A stretch of DNA of 64,000 nt, taken from contig NZ_JABCQG010000004.1 in the NCBI RefSeq assembly GCF_015244565.1, positions 124,001 through 188,000 on the forward strand, in the 5' to 3' direction. Below the pieces are notes generated by a model that was not told the DNA's origin, ran no database searches, and saw only the letters and a list, made by a program, of their open reading frames with translations. Position numbers and translations under genes: made by a program. This stretch comes from Gluconobacter vitians. Its GTDB lineage: Bacteria; Pseudomonadota; Alphaproteobacteria; Acetobacterales; Acetobacteraceae. This document shows, one piece after another, positions 26,568-34,846 of the stretch (within the stretch, counting starts at the first letter, position 1; each line of letters starts with the position of its first letter).

Positions 26568-27482
26568 GTGCCAGATTCGCATATTTTCAGGCGAGCAGCT
26601 GCTACGGCCGCCCTGCTCGCACTGGCTGGATGTTCCAGCCAGCAGAGTGTCCGCCCGTACCCGGCCCGCACGCCGAACGCCCAGTATGCGAACGGAACCA
26701 CTGGTCCGGTGGGCTATGACAGCCATGTCCCGGATTTCGCCACCCGCAATTTCGAACCGTTCAACCGGCAGGATGTCGCCGCCATTGCCCTGCGCGAATG
26801 GCGGATGTTCGGCTCACCCGTCTCGGACGATGATCCCGAAGACCGCCCAGAACCCACCGATGCCGCACTCAAACCCGAACGCCTCCCCGGCCTGTGGCAG
26901 CGCGTTGGCGAATACTGGTGGATCGGACAGGATCCGTACGAGACGGAAGTCGGCTGGACGGGCAAGACGGACTCCCAGGGCACACGCTTCGAGATCGAGC
27001 ATGATGGCCATTACGCCTGGTCCGCGGCTTTCATTTCCTATGTGATGCGGGTCGCCGGAGCCAATGACCGCTTCCCGTATTCGCCCAATCACTCGACCTA
27101 CATCAACGCCGCCGCCAGCGGACAGTCCAGCGGCGTTACGGCGCATGATCCGGGGACCTATGCCCCGAAGATCGGCGACCTGATCTGCGTCGGCCGCGGC
27201 CGCAGCAAGACCGTCACCTTTTCCATGCTGCCCACCAGCTACGGCTTTCCGGCCCATTGCGGCATCGTCTCCGCCACGAACCAGAACGCCCAGCCCTTCG
27301 GTCATGAGCTGAGCATCGTGGGCGGTAACGTGGATGATGCCGTGGCCCTCACCCATGTTCCCACGGACGCCAACGGCATGATCGCCGATGGTTCAGGCCA
27401 CAGCTATGACAGCCGCTATCCCTGGTGCGCCGTGCTGGAAGTCCATTACGACGCGGATCAGGAACCCGACAGCGGCATGTGA
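26568..27482 (+). CDS. DUF2272-family lipoprotein
   Basis: The 304-residue protein starts at GTG 26568, with GAGG seven bases upstream. It has an N-terminal signal with the lipobox LALAGC (Cys near residue 24), so it is a predicted lipid-anchored envelope protein. The central and C-terminal part matches DUF2272: HYAWSAAFISYVMRVAGA, SPNHSTYINAAA, KIGDLICVGR, FPAHCGIVS and SIVGGNVDDAV. The Cys/His arrangement and fold suggest an NlpC/P60- or CHAP-like cysteine hydrolase acting on the cell wall, but this is inference. An in-frame ATG at 26520 would put the signal out of position and is rejected. Its 3' end overlaps the convergent rhodanese gene by 25 bases. Confidence 0.8.
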   Translation: MPDSHIFRRAAATAALLALAGCSSQQSVRPYPARTPNAQYANGTTGPVGYDSHVPDFATRNFEPFNRQDVAAIALREWRMFGSPVSDDDPEDRPEPTDAALKPERLPGLWQRVGEYWWIGQDPYETEVGWTGKTDSQGTRFEIEHDGHYAWSAAFISYVMRVAGANDRFPYSPNHSTYINAAASGQSSGVTAHDPGTYAPKIGDLICVGRGRSKTVTFSMLPTSYGFPAHCGIVSATNQNAQPFGHELSIVGGNVDDAVALTHVPTDANGMIADGSGHSYDSRYPWCAVLEVHYDADQEPDSGM

Positions 27483-27874
27483 GTGGATGGCAGGCCGCTG
27501 GCACGCCAGCCCTTGTCCGGACCATGCTGGTCCTCGAATCCGTCCACGATATTGCTGACATCCGCATAACCGGCATTTTCCGCCAGAACTGCGGCATGAT
27601 GTGACCGCATCCCCGACCGGCACAGGAACAGCAGCGGAGTCTGCTGGTCGGGAACAGCCTCGACCAGAGCTTCCACGAACTCCCGCTGCCGGTCCGGCTG
27701 CCAGGTCAGACACAGGAGCGGCGCCGTCATTGCCGATGCATCCGGCAGCCCCACATGTACCCATTCCGGCCGGGTTCGGACATCCACGAGAATGGGAACA
27801 GGCGCTTCCGGAGCCTGATTTTCGGGTTCTTTTTCAAGCATGTCCCATGCCTGTCTTGCCGTCAGAACCTTCAT
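27458..27874 (-). CDS. Rhodanese-like domain protein
   Basis: The 138-residue single-domain rhodanese has the family motifs ILVDVRTRPEWVHVG and the active-site loop FLCRSGMRSHHAA, with the catalytic Cys near residue 84. It is a small cytoplasmic sulfurtransferase, probably passing sulfane sulfur to an acceptor. ATG 27874 has GAGGAAG eight bases upstream. It is divergent from a cysteine synthase gene with only 57 bases between the starts, which suggests a shared sulfur-related role. The frame stays open upstream over several genes without meaning. Confidence 0.85.
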   Translation of the reverse strand: MKVLTARQAWDMLEKEPENQAPEAPVPILVDVRTRPEWVHVGLPDASAMTAPLLCLTWQPDRQREFVEALVEAVPDQQTPLLFLCRSGMRSHHAAVLAENAGYADVSNIVDGFEDQHGPDKGWRASGLPSTHMPLSGS

Positions 27875-27901
27875 GCTCTTCCTCATCCTTCCAAAACGCG
27901 T

Positions 27902-27929
27902 TCTATAATTCACCCAGCACAGGAGTGAA
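27902..27929. promoter_or_regulatory. Overlapping divergent promoters for rhodanese and cysteine synthase
   Basis: A perfect TATAAT lies at 27904-27909 on the plus strand, about 23 bases before the cysteine synthase ATG; its -35 is poor. On the minus strand TTCACT (27924-27929) and TATAGA (27902-27907) are 16 bases apart and would drive the rhodanese gene. The two -10 elements overlap, so the polymerases would compete. Confidence 0.5.
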
Positions 27930-27931
27930 CT

Positions 27932-28987
27932 ATGACTGACATCTCCCCGAACCGCCAAACCGTCTCCCCGGCCACCACGCCTGGATGGCAGACCACTTCC
28001 CCGGGCATGACCGCCGCAATCGGGGGCACACCCCTGATCCGCCTCAGACGCGCCTCCGAGGAAACGGGCTGCGACATCTACGGCAAGGCCGAGTTCATGA
28101 ACCCGGGCGGCTCGGTCAAGGACCGTGCAGCCCTGGCCATCATCGAGAACGCTCTGAAGACCGGCGCCCTCAAGACCGGCGGAACCGTCGTGGAAGGCAC
28201 GGCCGGCAATACGGGCATCGGCCTCACACTGGTCGCCCATGCTGTCGGCTGCAAGGCCGTGATCGTCGTGCCGGAAACACAGAGCCGCGAGAAACTGGAC
28301 TTCCTGCGCATGATCGGCGCGGATCTGCGTCTCGTTCCCGCCAAGCCGTATCGCGATCCGGGAAACTATGTCCATGTCTCGCGCCGTCTGGCCGAAGAGA
28401 TCGGCGGATTCTGGGCCAACCAGTTTGACAACACCGCCAACCGCGAAGGCCACCGCGCCACCACGGCCCGCGAGATCTGGGAACAGACGGGCGGCAACGT
28501 CGATGCATTCACCTGCGCCTGCGGCACCGGCGGCACACTCGCCGGCACTGCGCTCGGCCTGCGCGATCAGGCCAAGGCCGCAGGAAAAGCGGCCCCGCGC
28601 ATCGTTCTCGCCGATCCAGAAGGCTCCGCGCTCTACGGCTGGGTCAAGTCCAACGACCTCACCGCCACCGGCAACTCCATCACCGAAGGCATCGGTCAGG
28701 GCCGTGTGACGGCGAATCTCGAAGGCTCTCACCCCGACGACGCCGAACGCATCCCCGACGCCGAAGCGCTGGAGCAGATTTTCTCCCTGACATCGGAAGA
28801 AGGCCTCTCCGTCGGCGGTTCGTCCGGCATCAATGTCGCCGCCGCGATCCGGACAGCACGCAGGCTCGGTCCCGGACATACGATTGTTACAATTCTGTGC
28901 GACGGTGGCGCCCGATATCAGTCCAAGCTGTTCAACCCGGAGTTCCTGCGTGCGAAAAACCTGCCTGTTCCCCCCTGGCTGGCATAA
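27932..28987 (+). CDS. Cysteine synthase family PLP enzyme
   Basis: This is a fold-type II PLP enzyme of 351 residues that normally makes cysteine from O-acetylserine (or O-phosphoserine) and sulfide. The PLP Lys is in NPGGSVKDRAA (Lys63), the substrate loop is TAGNTGIGL, and the phosphate-binding loop is CGTGGTLAGTA. The C-terminus has LSVGGSSGINVAAA. The N-terminal extension of about 25 residues and the ending LFNPEFLRAKNLPVPPWL fit the CysK2/CBS-like branch rather than E. coli CysK, so a cystathionine beta-synthase-like role is possible. AGGAG lies six bases before the ATG. Divergent with the rhodanese. Confidence 0.9.
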   Translation: MTDISPNRQTVSPATTPGWQTTSPGMTAAIGGTPLIRLRRASEETGCDIYGKAEFMNPGGSVKDRAALAIIENALKTGALKTGGTVVEGTAGNTGIGLTLVAHAVGCKAVIVVPETQSREKLDFLRMIGADLRLVPAKPYRDPGNYVHVSRRLAEEIGGFWANQFDNTANREGHRATTAREIWEQTGGNVDAFTCACGTGGTLAGTALGLRDQAKAAGKAAPRIVLADPEGSALYGWVKSNDLTATGNSITEGIGQGRVTANLEGSHPDDAERIPDAEALEQIFSLTSEEGLSVGGSSGINVAAAIRTARRLGPGHTIVTILCDGGARYQSKLFNPEFLRAKNLPVPPWLA

Positions 28988-29006
28988 CATCGCTCCCATC
29001 CACACC

Positions 29007-29034
29007 CTGTCCGGAAACGTCGTTTTCCGGACAG
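29007..29034 (+). terminator. Hairpin after cysteine synthase
   Basis: CTGTCCGGAAA at 29007-29017 pairs perfectly with TTTCCGGACAG at 29024-29034 around six bases. It lies 20 bases after the stop. No T-run follows, so termination would be of the tail-less type. Confidence 0.55.
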
Positions 29035-29086
29035 ACGGCATGAGCAGTCCGAACGCGGTCACAGCATTCCCGAAAGGCCTCTGGTC

Positions 29087-29812
29087 ATGAGCACGGAAAC
29101 CCTGCCCCATCTTCTGGTCGTGGATGATGACCGCGAAATTCGCGAACTGCTGAGCCAGTTCCTCGAGCGCAACCATTTCCGCGTCACGGCCGCTCGTGAC
29201 GCCCGCGAGGCTCGCAAGGCCTGGGCTAACGGGCATTACCAGCTCGTGGTGCTGGACCTGATGCTGCCCGGTGAAAGCGGCCTTGAAGTCGCGCGCTGGC
29301 TGCGCTCGCAGGACAACGTCCCCATCATCATGCTCACCGCCATGAGCGATGAAACCGACCGTATCATCGGCCTCGAATTCGGTGCGGACGATTATGTCGC
29401 CAAGCCATTCAACCCTCGCGAACTCCTCGCCCGCATCCGCGCCGTCCTGCGCCGGACGGTCGATGTCGAGGACAAGCGTCAGGCCTCCGACACCCGCAAG
29501 ATCCATTTCGCCGGCTGGTGCCTCGACCCCGTGCGTCGCCGTCTGCTGAATCCGGACGGTGCCGAAGTCTCCCTCACGGGCGGCGAGTACGACCTGCTCA
29601 TGGCCCTGCTGGAGCGTGCCAACCGCGTCCTGACGCGTGACATGCTGCTCGAACTGCTCCGCGGCCGTCAGGCCGGACCGTTCGACCGCGCCATCGACGT
29701 CGCCATCAGCCGCCTGCGCCGCAAGCTCGAGGATGACGGCCGCAATGCACAGGTCATCAAGACGGTCCGTGGCGGTGGCTACGTGCTCGCAGCGGAAGTG
29801 GAGCGTCTCTGA
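29087..29812 (+). CDS. OmpR/PhoB-family response regulator
   Basis: The 241-residue protein has a receiver domain (about 8-120) with the acidic pocket VVDDD, the phosphoacceptor Asp57 in VLDLMLPGESG, the conserved Thr in MLTAMSDE and the Lys in DDYVAKPFN. The C-terminal winged-helix (about 140-235) has VSLTGGEYDLLMALLE and RAIDVAISRLRRKLE plus VRGGGYVL. It is the DNA-binding partner of the histidine kinase that starts five bases downstream. Closest in type to OmpR. The target genes are not evident. Confidence 0.93.
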   Translation: MSTETLPHLLVVDDDREIRELLSQFLERNHFRVTAARDAREARKAWANGHYQLVVLDLMLPGESGLEVARWLRSQDNVPIIMLTAMSDETDRIIGLEFGADDYVAKPFNPRELLARIRAVLRRTVDVEDKRQASDTRKIHFAGWCLDPVRRRLLNPDGAEVSLTGGEYDLLMALLERANRVLTRDMLLELLRGRQAGPFDRAIDVAISRLRRKLEDDGRNAQVIKTVRGGGYVLAAEVERL

Positions 29813-29817
29813 ACCCG

Positions 29818-31437
29818 ATGCACATCCTGCCACGCTCTCTCGTCGCCCGGACCAGCCTGCTGCTGATCGTGGGCCTTGCGGTCGTGGAAGCGGCGGGGCT
29901 CGGAATCCACGCGCTGGACCGCTTCGATCTGGAAGAACGCAGTCAGGTCCATGAAGAACAGGTTCAGGTCTTTTCGATCTATCGCACGGTCGCGGAAGCC
30001 AAACCCGCCGACCGACACGATGCGATCGACGACCTGCACATCCCCTCCAACGTCACGGTGCTGCTGATCAAGGAGCCGGACCCGCTGATCGAGGGGCATG
30101 AAATCCCGTTCCCGGCGATGGCATCGCCGTCTTTCCTGCACCGCCTGCATGACGATCCATCAGGCCATGAGGGCTTTCCGCCTCCCGGTCCGATGGATCC
30201 GGGCATGCCGCGTCCCGGCCCCGATATGGGAGGCCCGGGCTTCCCCGGCCCGATGGGACCACCTGGGGGGCCACTGGGCGGCCCACCGGGCGGACCGGAG
30301 TTCCACTTTCCTCCCGAACATCCCGATGGCGAACATCCGGATGCCGAGCACCTGAACGGAGAGCCACGCTTTCCCGGCACCATACGCCGCCGCGACATGC
30401 CGCCCTTCATGCGCTGGGCGCTCCTGCCGTCCTCGCTCTATCCGCGCAAGGTCCTGATCGGGCAGAAAATGCGCACGCATTCGACCTCGATCCTCCTGCC
30501 GGACCGGGACTGCTGGCTCGTGGTACGTTTCGTCACCCCCCTGCCCAATCCGTTCGGCTCCCCAACCTTCATGATCGCCTTCCTCGTCATGTCGATTGCC
30601 GGGAGTGCGATGATCGTCTGGGCCACACAGCGCCTGATCGCGCCTGTCAGAACGCTGGCCAATGCCGCCGAAGCTTTGGGCCGGGACGTCCATACAGCCG
30701 CCCTGCCCGAGAACGGCCCCTCCGAAATCCGCCGCGCCGCCATCGCCTTCAACACGATGGCCCTGCGCATCCGCCGTTTCGTGACGGACCGCACGCTCAT
30801 GCTGACCGCCATCGGCCATGACCTGCGCACGCCCATCACACGCCTGAAGCTCCGCGCCGAATTCATTGACGACGAGGAACTGCGCAACAAGGTCCTGGCC
30901 GATCTCGACGAGATGGAAGCCATGGTCTCCGCCACGCTGGCCTTCGGGCGGGACAGCGCGTCCGCCGAACCCATCGTCTCGCTCGACCTGCGCGCCCTGC
31001 TCCAGACCATCATGGACGAGGCGGCCGAAAGCCTGCCGGACAAGGCCGACGACCTGTTCTACGAGCCACCCCATGTCCCCGTCCGGATCAAGGCCCGTTC
31101 GGTGGCGCTCAAACGGGCCCTAAACAACCTGATCCTCAATGCCCTGAAATATGGTGGCAACGCACATGTCACGCTCATTCCCGCCACCCATCCGGGCGAG
31201 AAGGGCAACGTGGTCAAGATCCTGATCGAAGATAACGGCCCCGGCCTGCCCGAAAGTGAGCTGGACCGCGTGTTCGAGCCCTTCGTCCGCATCGAAAGCA
31301 GCCGCAACCGCGAAACCGGCGGCAGCGGTCTGGGCCTCTCAATCGCCCGCACCATCCTGCACGGTCAGGGCGGCAATGTCCGCCTCGAAAACCGGCCGAG
31401 CGGTGGGTTGCGCGTTATCGTAACACTGGCCCCGTAA
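29818..31437 (+). CDS. EnvZ-type sensor histidine kinase with Gly/Pro- and His-rich periplasmic region
   Basis: The 539-residue membrane kinase has TM1 at about 10-30 and TM2 at about 250-270, enclosing a periplasmic domain of about 220 residues. Residues 121-161 are a collagen-like Gly/Pro stretch and residues 162-180 are His/Pro/Glu-rich. After TM2 come a HAMP domain (RLIAPVRTLANAAEALGRD), the H-box with phosphoacceptor His334 (IGHDLRTPITRLKLR), the N-box NNLILNALKYG (436-446), the G1 box DNGPGLP and the G2 box GGSGLGLSIA (501-510). It phosphorylates the upstream response regulator. The unusual insert suggests binding of metal ions or of cell-wall polymers, which is only inference. Confidence 0.92.
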   Translation: MHILPRSLVARTSLLLIVGLAVVEAAGLGIHALDRFDLEERSQVHEEQVQVFSIYRTVAEAKPADRHDAIDDLHIPSNVTVLLIKEPDPLIEGHEIPFPAMASPSFLHRLHDDPSGHEGFPPPGPMDPGMPRPGPDMGGPGFPGPMGPPGGPLGGPPGGPEFHFPPEHPDGEHPDAEHLNGEPRFPGTIRRRDMPPFMRWALLPSSLYPRKVLIGQKMRTHSTSILLPDRDCWLVVRFVTPLPNPFGSPTFMIAFLVMSIAGSAMIVWATQRLIAPVRTLANAAEALGRDVHTAALPENGPSEIRRAAIAFNTMALRIRRFVTDRTLMLTAIGHDLRTPITRLKLRAEFIDDEELRNKVLADLDEMEAMVSATLAFGRDSASAEPIVSLDLRALLQTIMDEAAESLPDKADDLFYEPPHVPVRIKARSVALKRALNNLILNALKYGGNAHVTLIPATHPGEKGNVVKILIEDNGPGLPESELDRVFEPFVRIESSRNRETGGSGLGLSIARTILHGQGGNVRLENRPSGGLRVIVTLAP

Positions 31438-31450
31438 CCCCGGTCCGGAC

Positions 31451-31482
31451 AGGCCCGCACCTTGATCAATGGTGACGGGCCT
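31451..31482 (+). terminator. Hairpin after the two-component operon
   Basis: AGGCCCGCACC at 31451-31461 pairs with GGTGACGGGCCT at 31471-31482 with one bulged A, around a 9-base loop. It follows the kinase stop by 13 bases; no T-run is present. Confidence 0.5.
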
Positions 31483-31526
31483 TCCATGCTGGGGGCTTCT
31501 CCCCATTTTCTGATCAGGTCTTTCTT

Positions 31527-32573
31527 ATGAAACAGCGTGAACTTGGCCGCACCGGCATTGCCGTCAGCGAAATCTGCCTCGGCACCATGACCTTCGGTCA
31601 GCAGAACACCGAAGCCGAAGGCCACGCCCAGCTCGACATGGCGCTGGACCACGGCATCAACTTCATCGATACGGCCGAACTCTATTCCATCCCGCCCCGC
31701 GCCGAGACGCAGGGCTCAACCGAAACGATCATCGGAAGCTGGCTGAAAGCCCGCGGTGGCCGTGACCGCCTCGTCATCGCCAGCAAGGTCGTCGGACGCA
31801 CCGCCATGCCGTGGTTCCGGCCCGATGGCGAGGAAGCCCGCCTGATCCCGCGCCAGATCCGCTACGCCCTCGAAGGCTCCCTGCGCCGCCTTGGCACGGA
31901 CTACATCGACCTCTATCAGCTCCACTGGCCGGACCGGAAAATCGGCCTGTTCGGCGCAGGCGGCACGACTTTCCGCGATCTGCCGGAAGAAACCTCCGTC
32001 CCCATCGAAGAAACGCTCGGTGTCCTCGGCGACCTCGTGACCGAAGGCAAGATCCGCCATGTCGGCCTCTCCAACGAGACGGCCTGGGGTGTCTCGAAGT
32101 TTCTGGAAGTCTCCCGCACCGGTCTGCCCCGCGTGGCGTCCATCCAGAACGCCTACAACCTGATCAACCGGACGTTCGAGATCGGGCTGGCGGAAATGGC
32201 GCTTCAGGAGAAGGTCGGGCTGCTGGCTTACTCGCCGCTGGCTCAGGGCTATCTGACCGGAAAGTATCTCAACGGCGCCCGTCCTGCTGGCGCACGCACC
32301 ACATTGTTCGATCGTGGCCAGCGCTACCAGAAGCCCGGCGTTGATGAAGCCGTCACGGCCTATCACGCTCTCGCCCGCGAGGAAGGGATCGACCCCGTCC
32401 AAATCGCCATCGCCTTCGTGACCTCACGGCCCTTCGTGACGTCCAACATCATCGGCGCCACCAGCCTGGACCAGCTCCGCACCATCCTCGGCGCGGAAAG
32501 CGTGACCATCACGCCCGAGCTGGAAGAGAAGATCAACGCCATCCATCAGGTCCATTCCAACCCCGCTCCCTGA
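31527..32573 (+). CDS. Aldo/keto reductase, Tas/YajO-like
   Basis: This is an NADPH-linked aldo/keto reductase of 348 residues. It starts MKQRELGRTGIAVSEICLG, typical of the potassium-channel beta-subunit/Tas branch. The catalytic tetrad is visible: Asp and Tyr in FIDTAELYSIPP, Lys in VIASKVVGR, and His in LYQLHWPD. The cofactor region SNIIGATSLDQLRTIL is near the C-terminus. Relatives reduce aldehydes and sugars; the substrate here is unknown. It is not closely related to the enzyme at 5.8 kb. The gene is probably monocistronic, converging with the rRNA methyltransferase. Confidence 0.9.
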   Translation: MKQRELGRTGIAVSEICLGTMTFGQQNTEAEGHAQLDMALDHGINFIDTAELYSIPPRAETQGSTETIIGSWLKARGGRDRLVIASKVVGRTAMPWFRPDGEEARLIPRQIRYALEGSLRRLGTDYIDLYQLHWPDRKIGLFGAGGTTFRDLPEETSVPIEETLGVLGDLVTEGKIRHVGLSNETAWGVSKFLEVSRTGLPRVASIQNAYNLINRTFEIGLAEMALQEKVGLLAYSPLAQGYLTGKYLNGARPAGARTTLFDRGQRYQKPGVDEAVTAYHALAREEGIDPVQIAIAFVTSRPFVTSNIIGATSLDQLRTILGAESVTITPELEEKINAIHQVHSNPAP

Positions 32574-32583
32574 GGCGGAGCAT

Positions 32584-32616
32584 CCGGCATCGGGGCTTAT
32601 GCGCCCCTGATGCCGG
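32584..32616. terminator. Hairpin between convergent genes
   Basis: CCGGCATCGGGGC at 32584-32596 pairs with GCCCC-T-GATGCCGG at 32603-32616 with one bulge. It sits between the aldo/keto reductase and the convergent methyltransferase and can act in both directions. Confidence 0.55.
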
Positions 32617-32622
32617 GCGACA

Positions 32623-33975
32623 TCAGACCTTGATCAGTCGCGCGGCAAAAAATCCGTCCATGCCGCCAAGCTCGCTCCACAGACCCGGATGGGTGCGGAA
32701 CATCCCATCCCAGGTCCGCGCAACAGCCATATCGGCCAGCTCGGCTTCCGAGAACGGATCGAACTTCCAGCTACCACGCGCAATCGCGGCCTTGATCCGC
32801 TCCGGACCTTCCTCGTCCTGAAGCGAGCATACGGCGTAAAGCAGGACGCCGCCCGGTTTGAGCATCTCGTGTGCCGCGTCGATCAGCGCATCCTGACCTT
32901 CCGCCAGTGCCGTCACATCGCGCGGCCGCTTGATCCACAGCACATCCGGATGGCGCCGCAGTGTCCCTGTCGCGGAACACGGCGCATCGAGCAGAACCAT
33001 GTCCACCGGCGTTTGCGGACGCCATGTCGCAGCATCCGCCACGACCGTCTTCGCCGAAAGCTTCAGACGCGCAATGTTTTCTTCAAGCCGCTTGGCCCGC
33101 GCTTCCTCACGCTCGACCGCCACGACCTGCGCACCCGCCGTCGCAAGCTGCGCCGTCTTGCCGCCCGGCGCCGCGCAGAGATCCACGACGGTCTTGCCCG
33201 CCACGTCTCCCATGAGCTTCACCGGCATCGTCGCAGCCACATCCTGCGCCCAGAACGCGCCGTCCTCGAACCCTTCCAGAGCCGTGATCCGCGTGCCGGC
33301 CGGATAACGGACGGAGCCGGTTGGCAGCACCTCGCCACCTTCCGGCGCAACAGCCCCCGGACGCAGCGTCAGATCCAGCGGCGCCTCACGATGCAGGCCG
33401 CGCGAAATCGCCCGCGCCCGCTTGCCCCATGCGCTCCACAGCCAGGGCGGCACATCCAGCCGGTCCTCGTCCAGACCCTCCAGCAGATCATGCCCTTCCC
33501 GCGACACACGCCGCAGCACCGCATTGGCCAGCCCCGCAAACGGTGCAAGACCACGACGACGCAGCAGATCCACGATCGTCCCCACAGCCGCATGAGGCGG
33601 CGTTTCCAGATGCAGCAGCTGCGCCACCCCCATGAGCAGCGCACAGCGCACCGGCTCGGGCGGCTCGCGTCGCAGCATCGGCTGAAGCAGTTCGGTCATG
33701 CTGCCCAGATGACGCAGGGTGGTCGCTGCCAGACGATGGGCGGACGCACGGTCACGCGGATCCATCGGTCCCGCACGATCCAGCGTCGTCTCCAGCATCC
33801 GGCGATGCTCGACCACACCGCAAACGATATCGAACGCCAGATCCCGCGTCGGATCCGGCGCGGGACGGCGCTCCTGCGTCCTGCCCTGCGAAGGGCCCCG
33901 CGAACGGCGTGAACCACCGCTCCGGTTTCCGGAGGCTGGATTACGGGGCGACGGATTGGAAGGCTTCTGGGTCAT
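32623..33975 (-). CDS. RsmB/NOP-family RNA (cytosine-5-)-methyltransferase
   Basis: The 450-residue protein has an N-terminal basic, Pro/Ser-rich tail (about 1-45), a NusB-like helical domain (about 45-180), and a C-terminal SAM-dependent methyltransferase domain. SAM binding is seen in VVDLCAAPGGKTAQLA. The two catalytic cysteines are in LDAPCSATGTLRRHPD and LYAVCSLQDEEG. The architecture matches RsmB, which methylates C967 of 16S rRNA, though other RsmB-like enzymes modify other positions. It is divergent from the YggS-like gene with 57 bases between starts. Confidence 0.92.
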   Translation of the reverse strand: MTQKPSNPSPRNPASGNRSGGSRRSRGPSQGRTQERRPAPDPTRDLAFDIVCGVVEHRRMLETTLDRAGPMDPRDRASAHRLAATTLRHLGSMTELLQPMLRREPPEPVRCALLMGVAQLLHLETPPHAAVGTIVDLLRRRGLAPFAGLANAVLRRVSREGHDLLEGLDEDRLDVPPWLWSAWGKRARAISRGLHREAPLDLTLRPGAVAPEGGEVLPTGSVRYPAGTRITALEGFEDGAFWAQDVAATMPVKLMGDVAGKTVVDLCAAPGGKTAQLATAGAQVVAVEREEARAKRLEENIARLKLSAKTVVADAATWRPQTPVDMVLLDAPCSATGTLRRHPDVLWIKRPRDVTALAEGQDALIDAAHEMLKPGGVLLYAVCSLQDEEGPERIKAAIARGSWKFDPFSEAELADMAVARTWDGMFRTHPGLWSELGGMDGFFAARLIKV

Positions 33976-34032
33976 GACTGGCTATCGGTCTCTCGCATCC
34001 TGCCGAAATCGCATCTTGCGGCCACGGACGCA

Positions 34033-34731
34033 ATGGCGTCTTCTCCAGACATGTCCGATCTTATTGCCCAGAACCTCGCCACCATCCGTCACCGCATCGC
34101 CCAGGCCTGCGAAAAGGCCGGACGTGCAGAGACGGATGTCTCCCTCGTCGCCGTCAGCAAGTTCCACCCGATCGAGAGCGTTGAAGCCGCCCTGAAAGCC
34201 GGCCAGCGCCTGTTTGGCGAGAACCGCGTGCAGGAAGCGGCCTCCAAGTTTCCGGAACTCCGCAAAAGCTTCCCGGACCTGCGCCTGCACATCATCGGCG
34301 GCCTGCAGACCAACAAGGCCACCGATGCCTGCCAGATCGCCGACATGATCGAAAGCCTCGACCGCCCGTCCCTGTCCGATGCCATCGAGAAGGGCGTACA
34401 GAAGGCCGGTCGCCTTCCCGAGCTTCTCGTTCAGGTCAATACGGGCGACGAACCGCAGAAATCCGGTGTTCCGCGCGAAGAGGCTGATGCTTTCATCGAA
34501 GCCTCGCTCGAAAGATTCGGAGCGAAGATCCGCGGCCTGATGTGCATTCCCCCCGAAGACGAAGACCCTGCCCCCCATTTCCGTCTGCTGCGCGACATGA
34601 GCGAGCGGCACGGCCTGCCAGTGCTCTCGATGGGAATGTCCGCTGATTTTGAAACCGCCATTGCCGAAAATGCGACGCTGGTCCGGGTCGGGACCGCCAT
34701 TTTCGGAGCCCGCCCCGCGCCACAATCCTGA
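34033..34731 (+). CDS. YggS/PLPBP-family PLP-binding protein
   Basis: The 232-residue single-domain TIM-barrel protein resembles the N-terminal domain of alanine racemase. The PLP Lys is in VAVSKFHPIE (Lys43), and the family motifs FGENRVQEA, HIIGGLQTNKA and LSMGMSADFETAI are present. Family members keep vitamin B6 and amino-acid pools balanced and have no catalytic racemase activity. ATG 34033 is used; ATG 34051 (MSDLIAQNL) is an equally good alternative, and neither has a strong ribosome site. Divergent from the RsmB-type gene, upstream of kup by 115 bases. Confidence 0.92.
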   Translation: MASSPDMSDLIAQNLATIRHRIAQACEKAGRAETDVSLVAVSKFHPIESVEAALKAGQRLFGENRVQEAASKFPELRKSFPDLRLHIIGGLQTNKATDACQIADMIESLDRPSLSDAIEKGVQKAGRLPELLVQVNTGDEPQKSGVPREEADAFIEASLERFGAKIRGLMCIPPEDEDPAPHFRLLRDMSERHGLPVLSMGMSADFETAIAENATLVRVGTAIFGARPAPQS

Positions 34732-34846
34732 CACGCGGCTTGCGTCCGCCGCAGAAATCTTGTCATGAGGGACAGTTGCCCTGATGCGGAGCCGCGCTTG
34801 AGAAGCGCTGTGACAGTAGACAGCGGCACTCTATTGACGCCCGTAA

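Noticed and set aside
27458-29833. A very long minus-strand open frame across the cysteine synthase and response regulator genes
   Set aside because: Only its last 138 codons code for a recognisable rhodanese. The rest lies antisense to well-supported genes, and such long frames are common in high-GC DNA.
34732-34846. A potassium-responsive riboswitch in front of kup
   Set aside because: Only short stems such as CGCTGT/ACAGCG are visible, with no conserved ydaO-type core.
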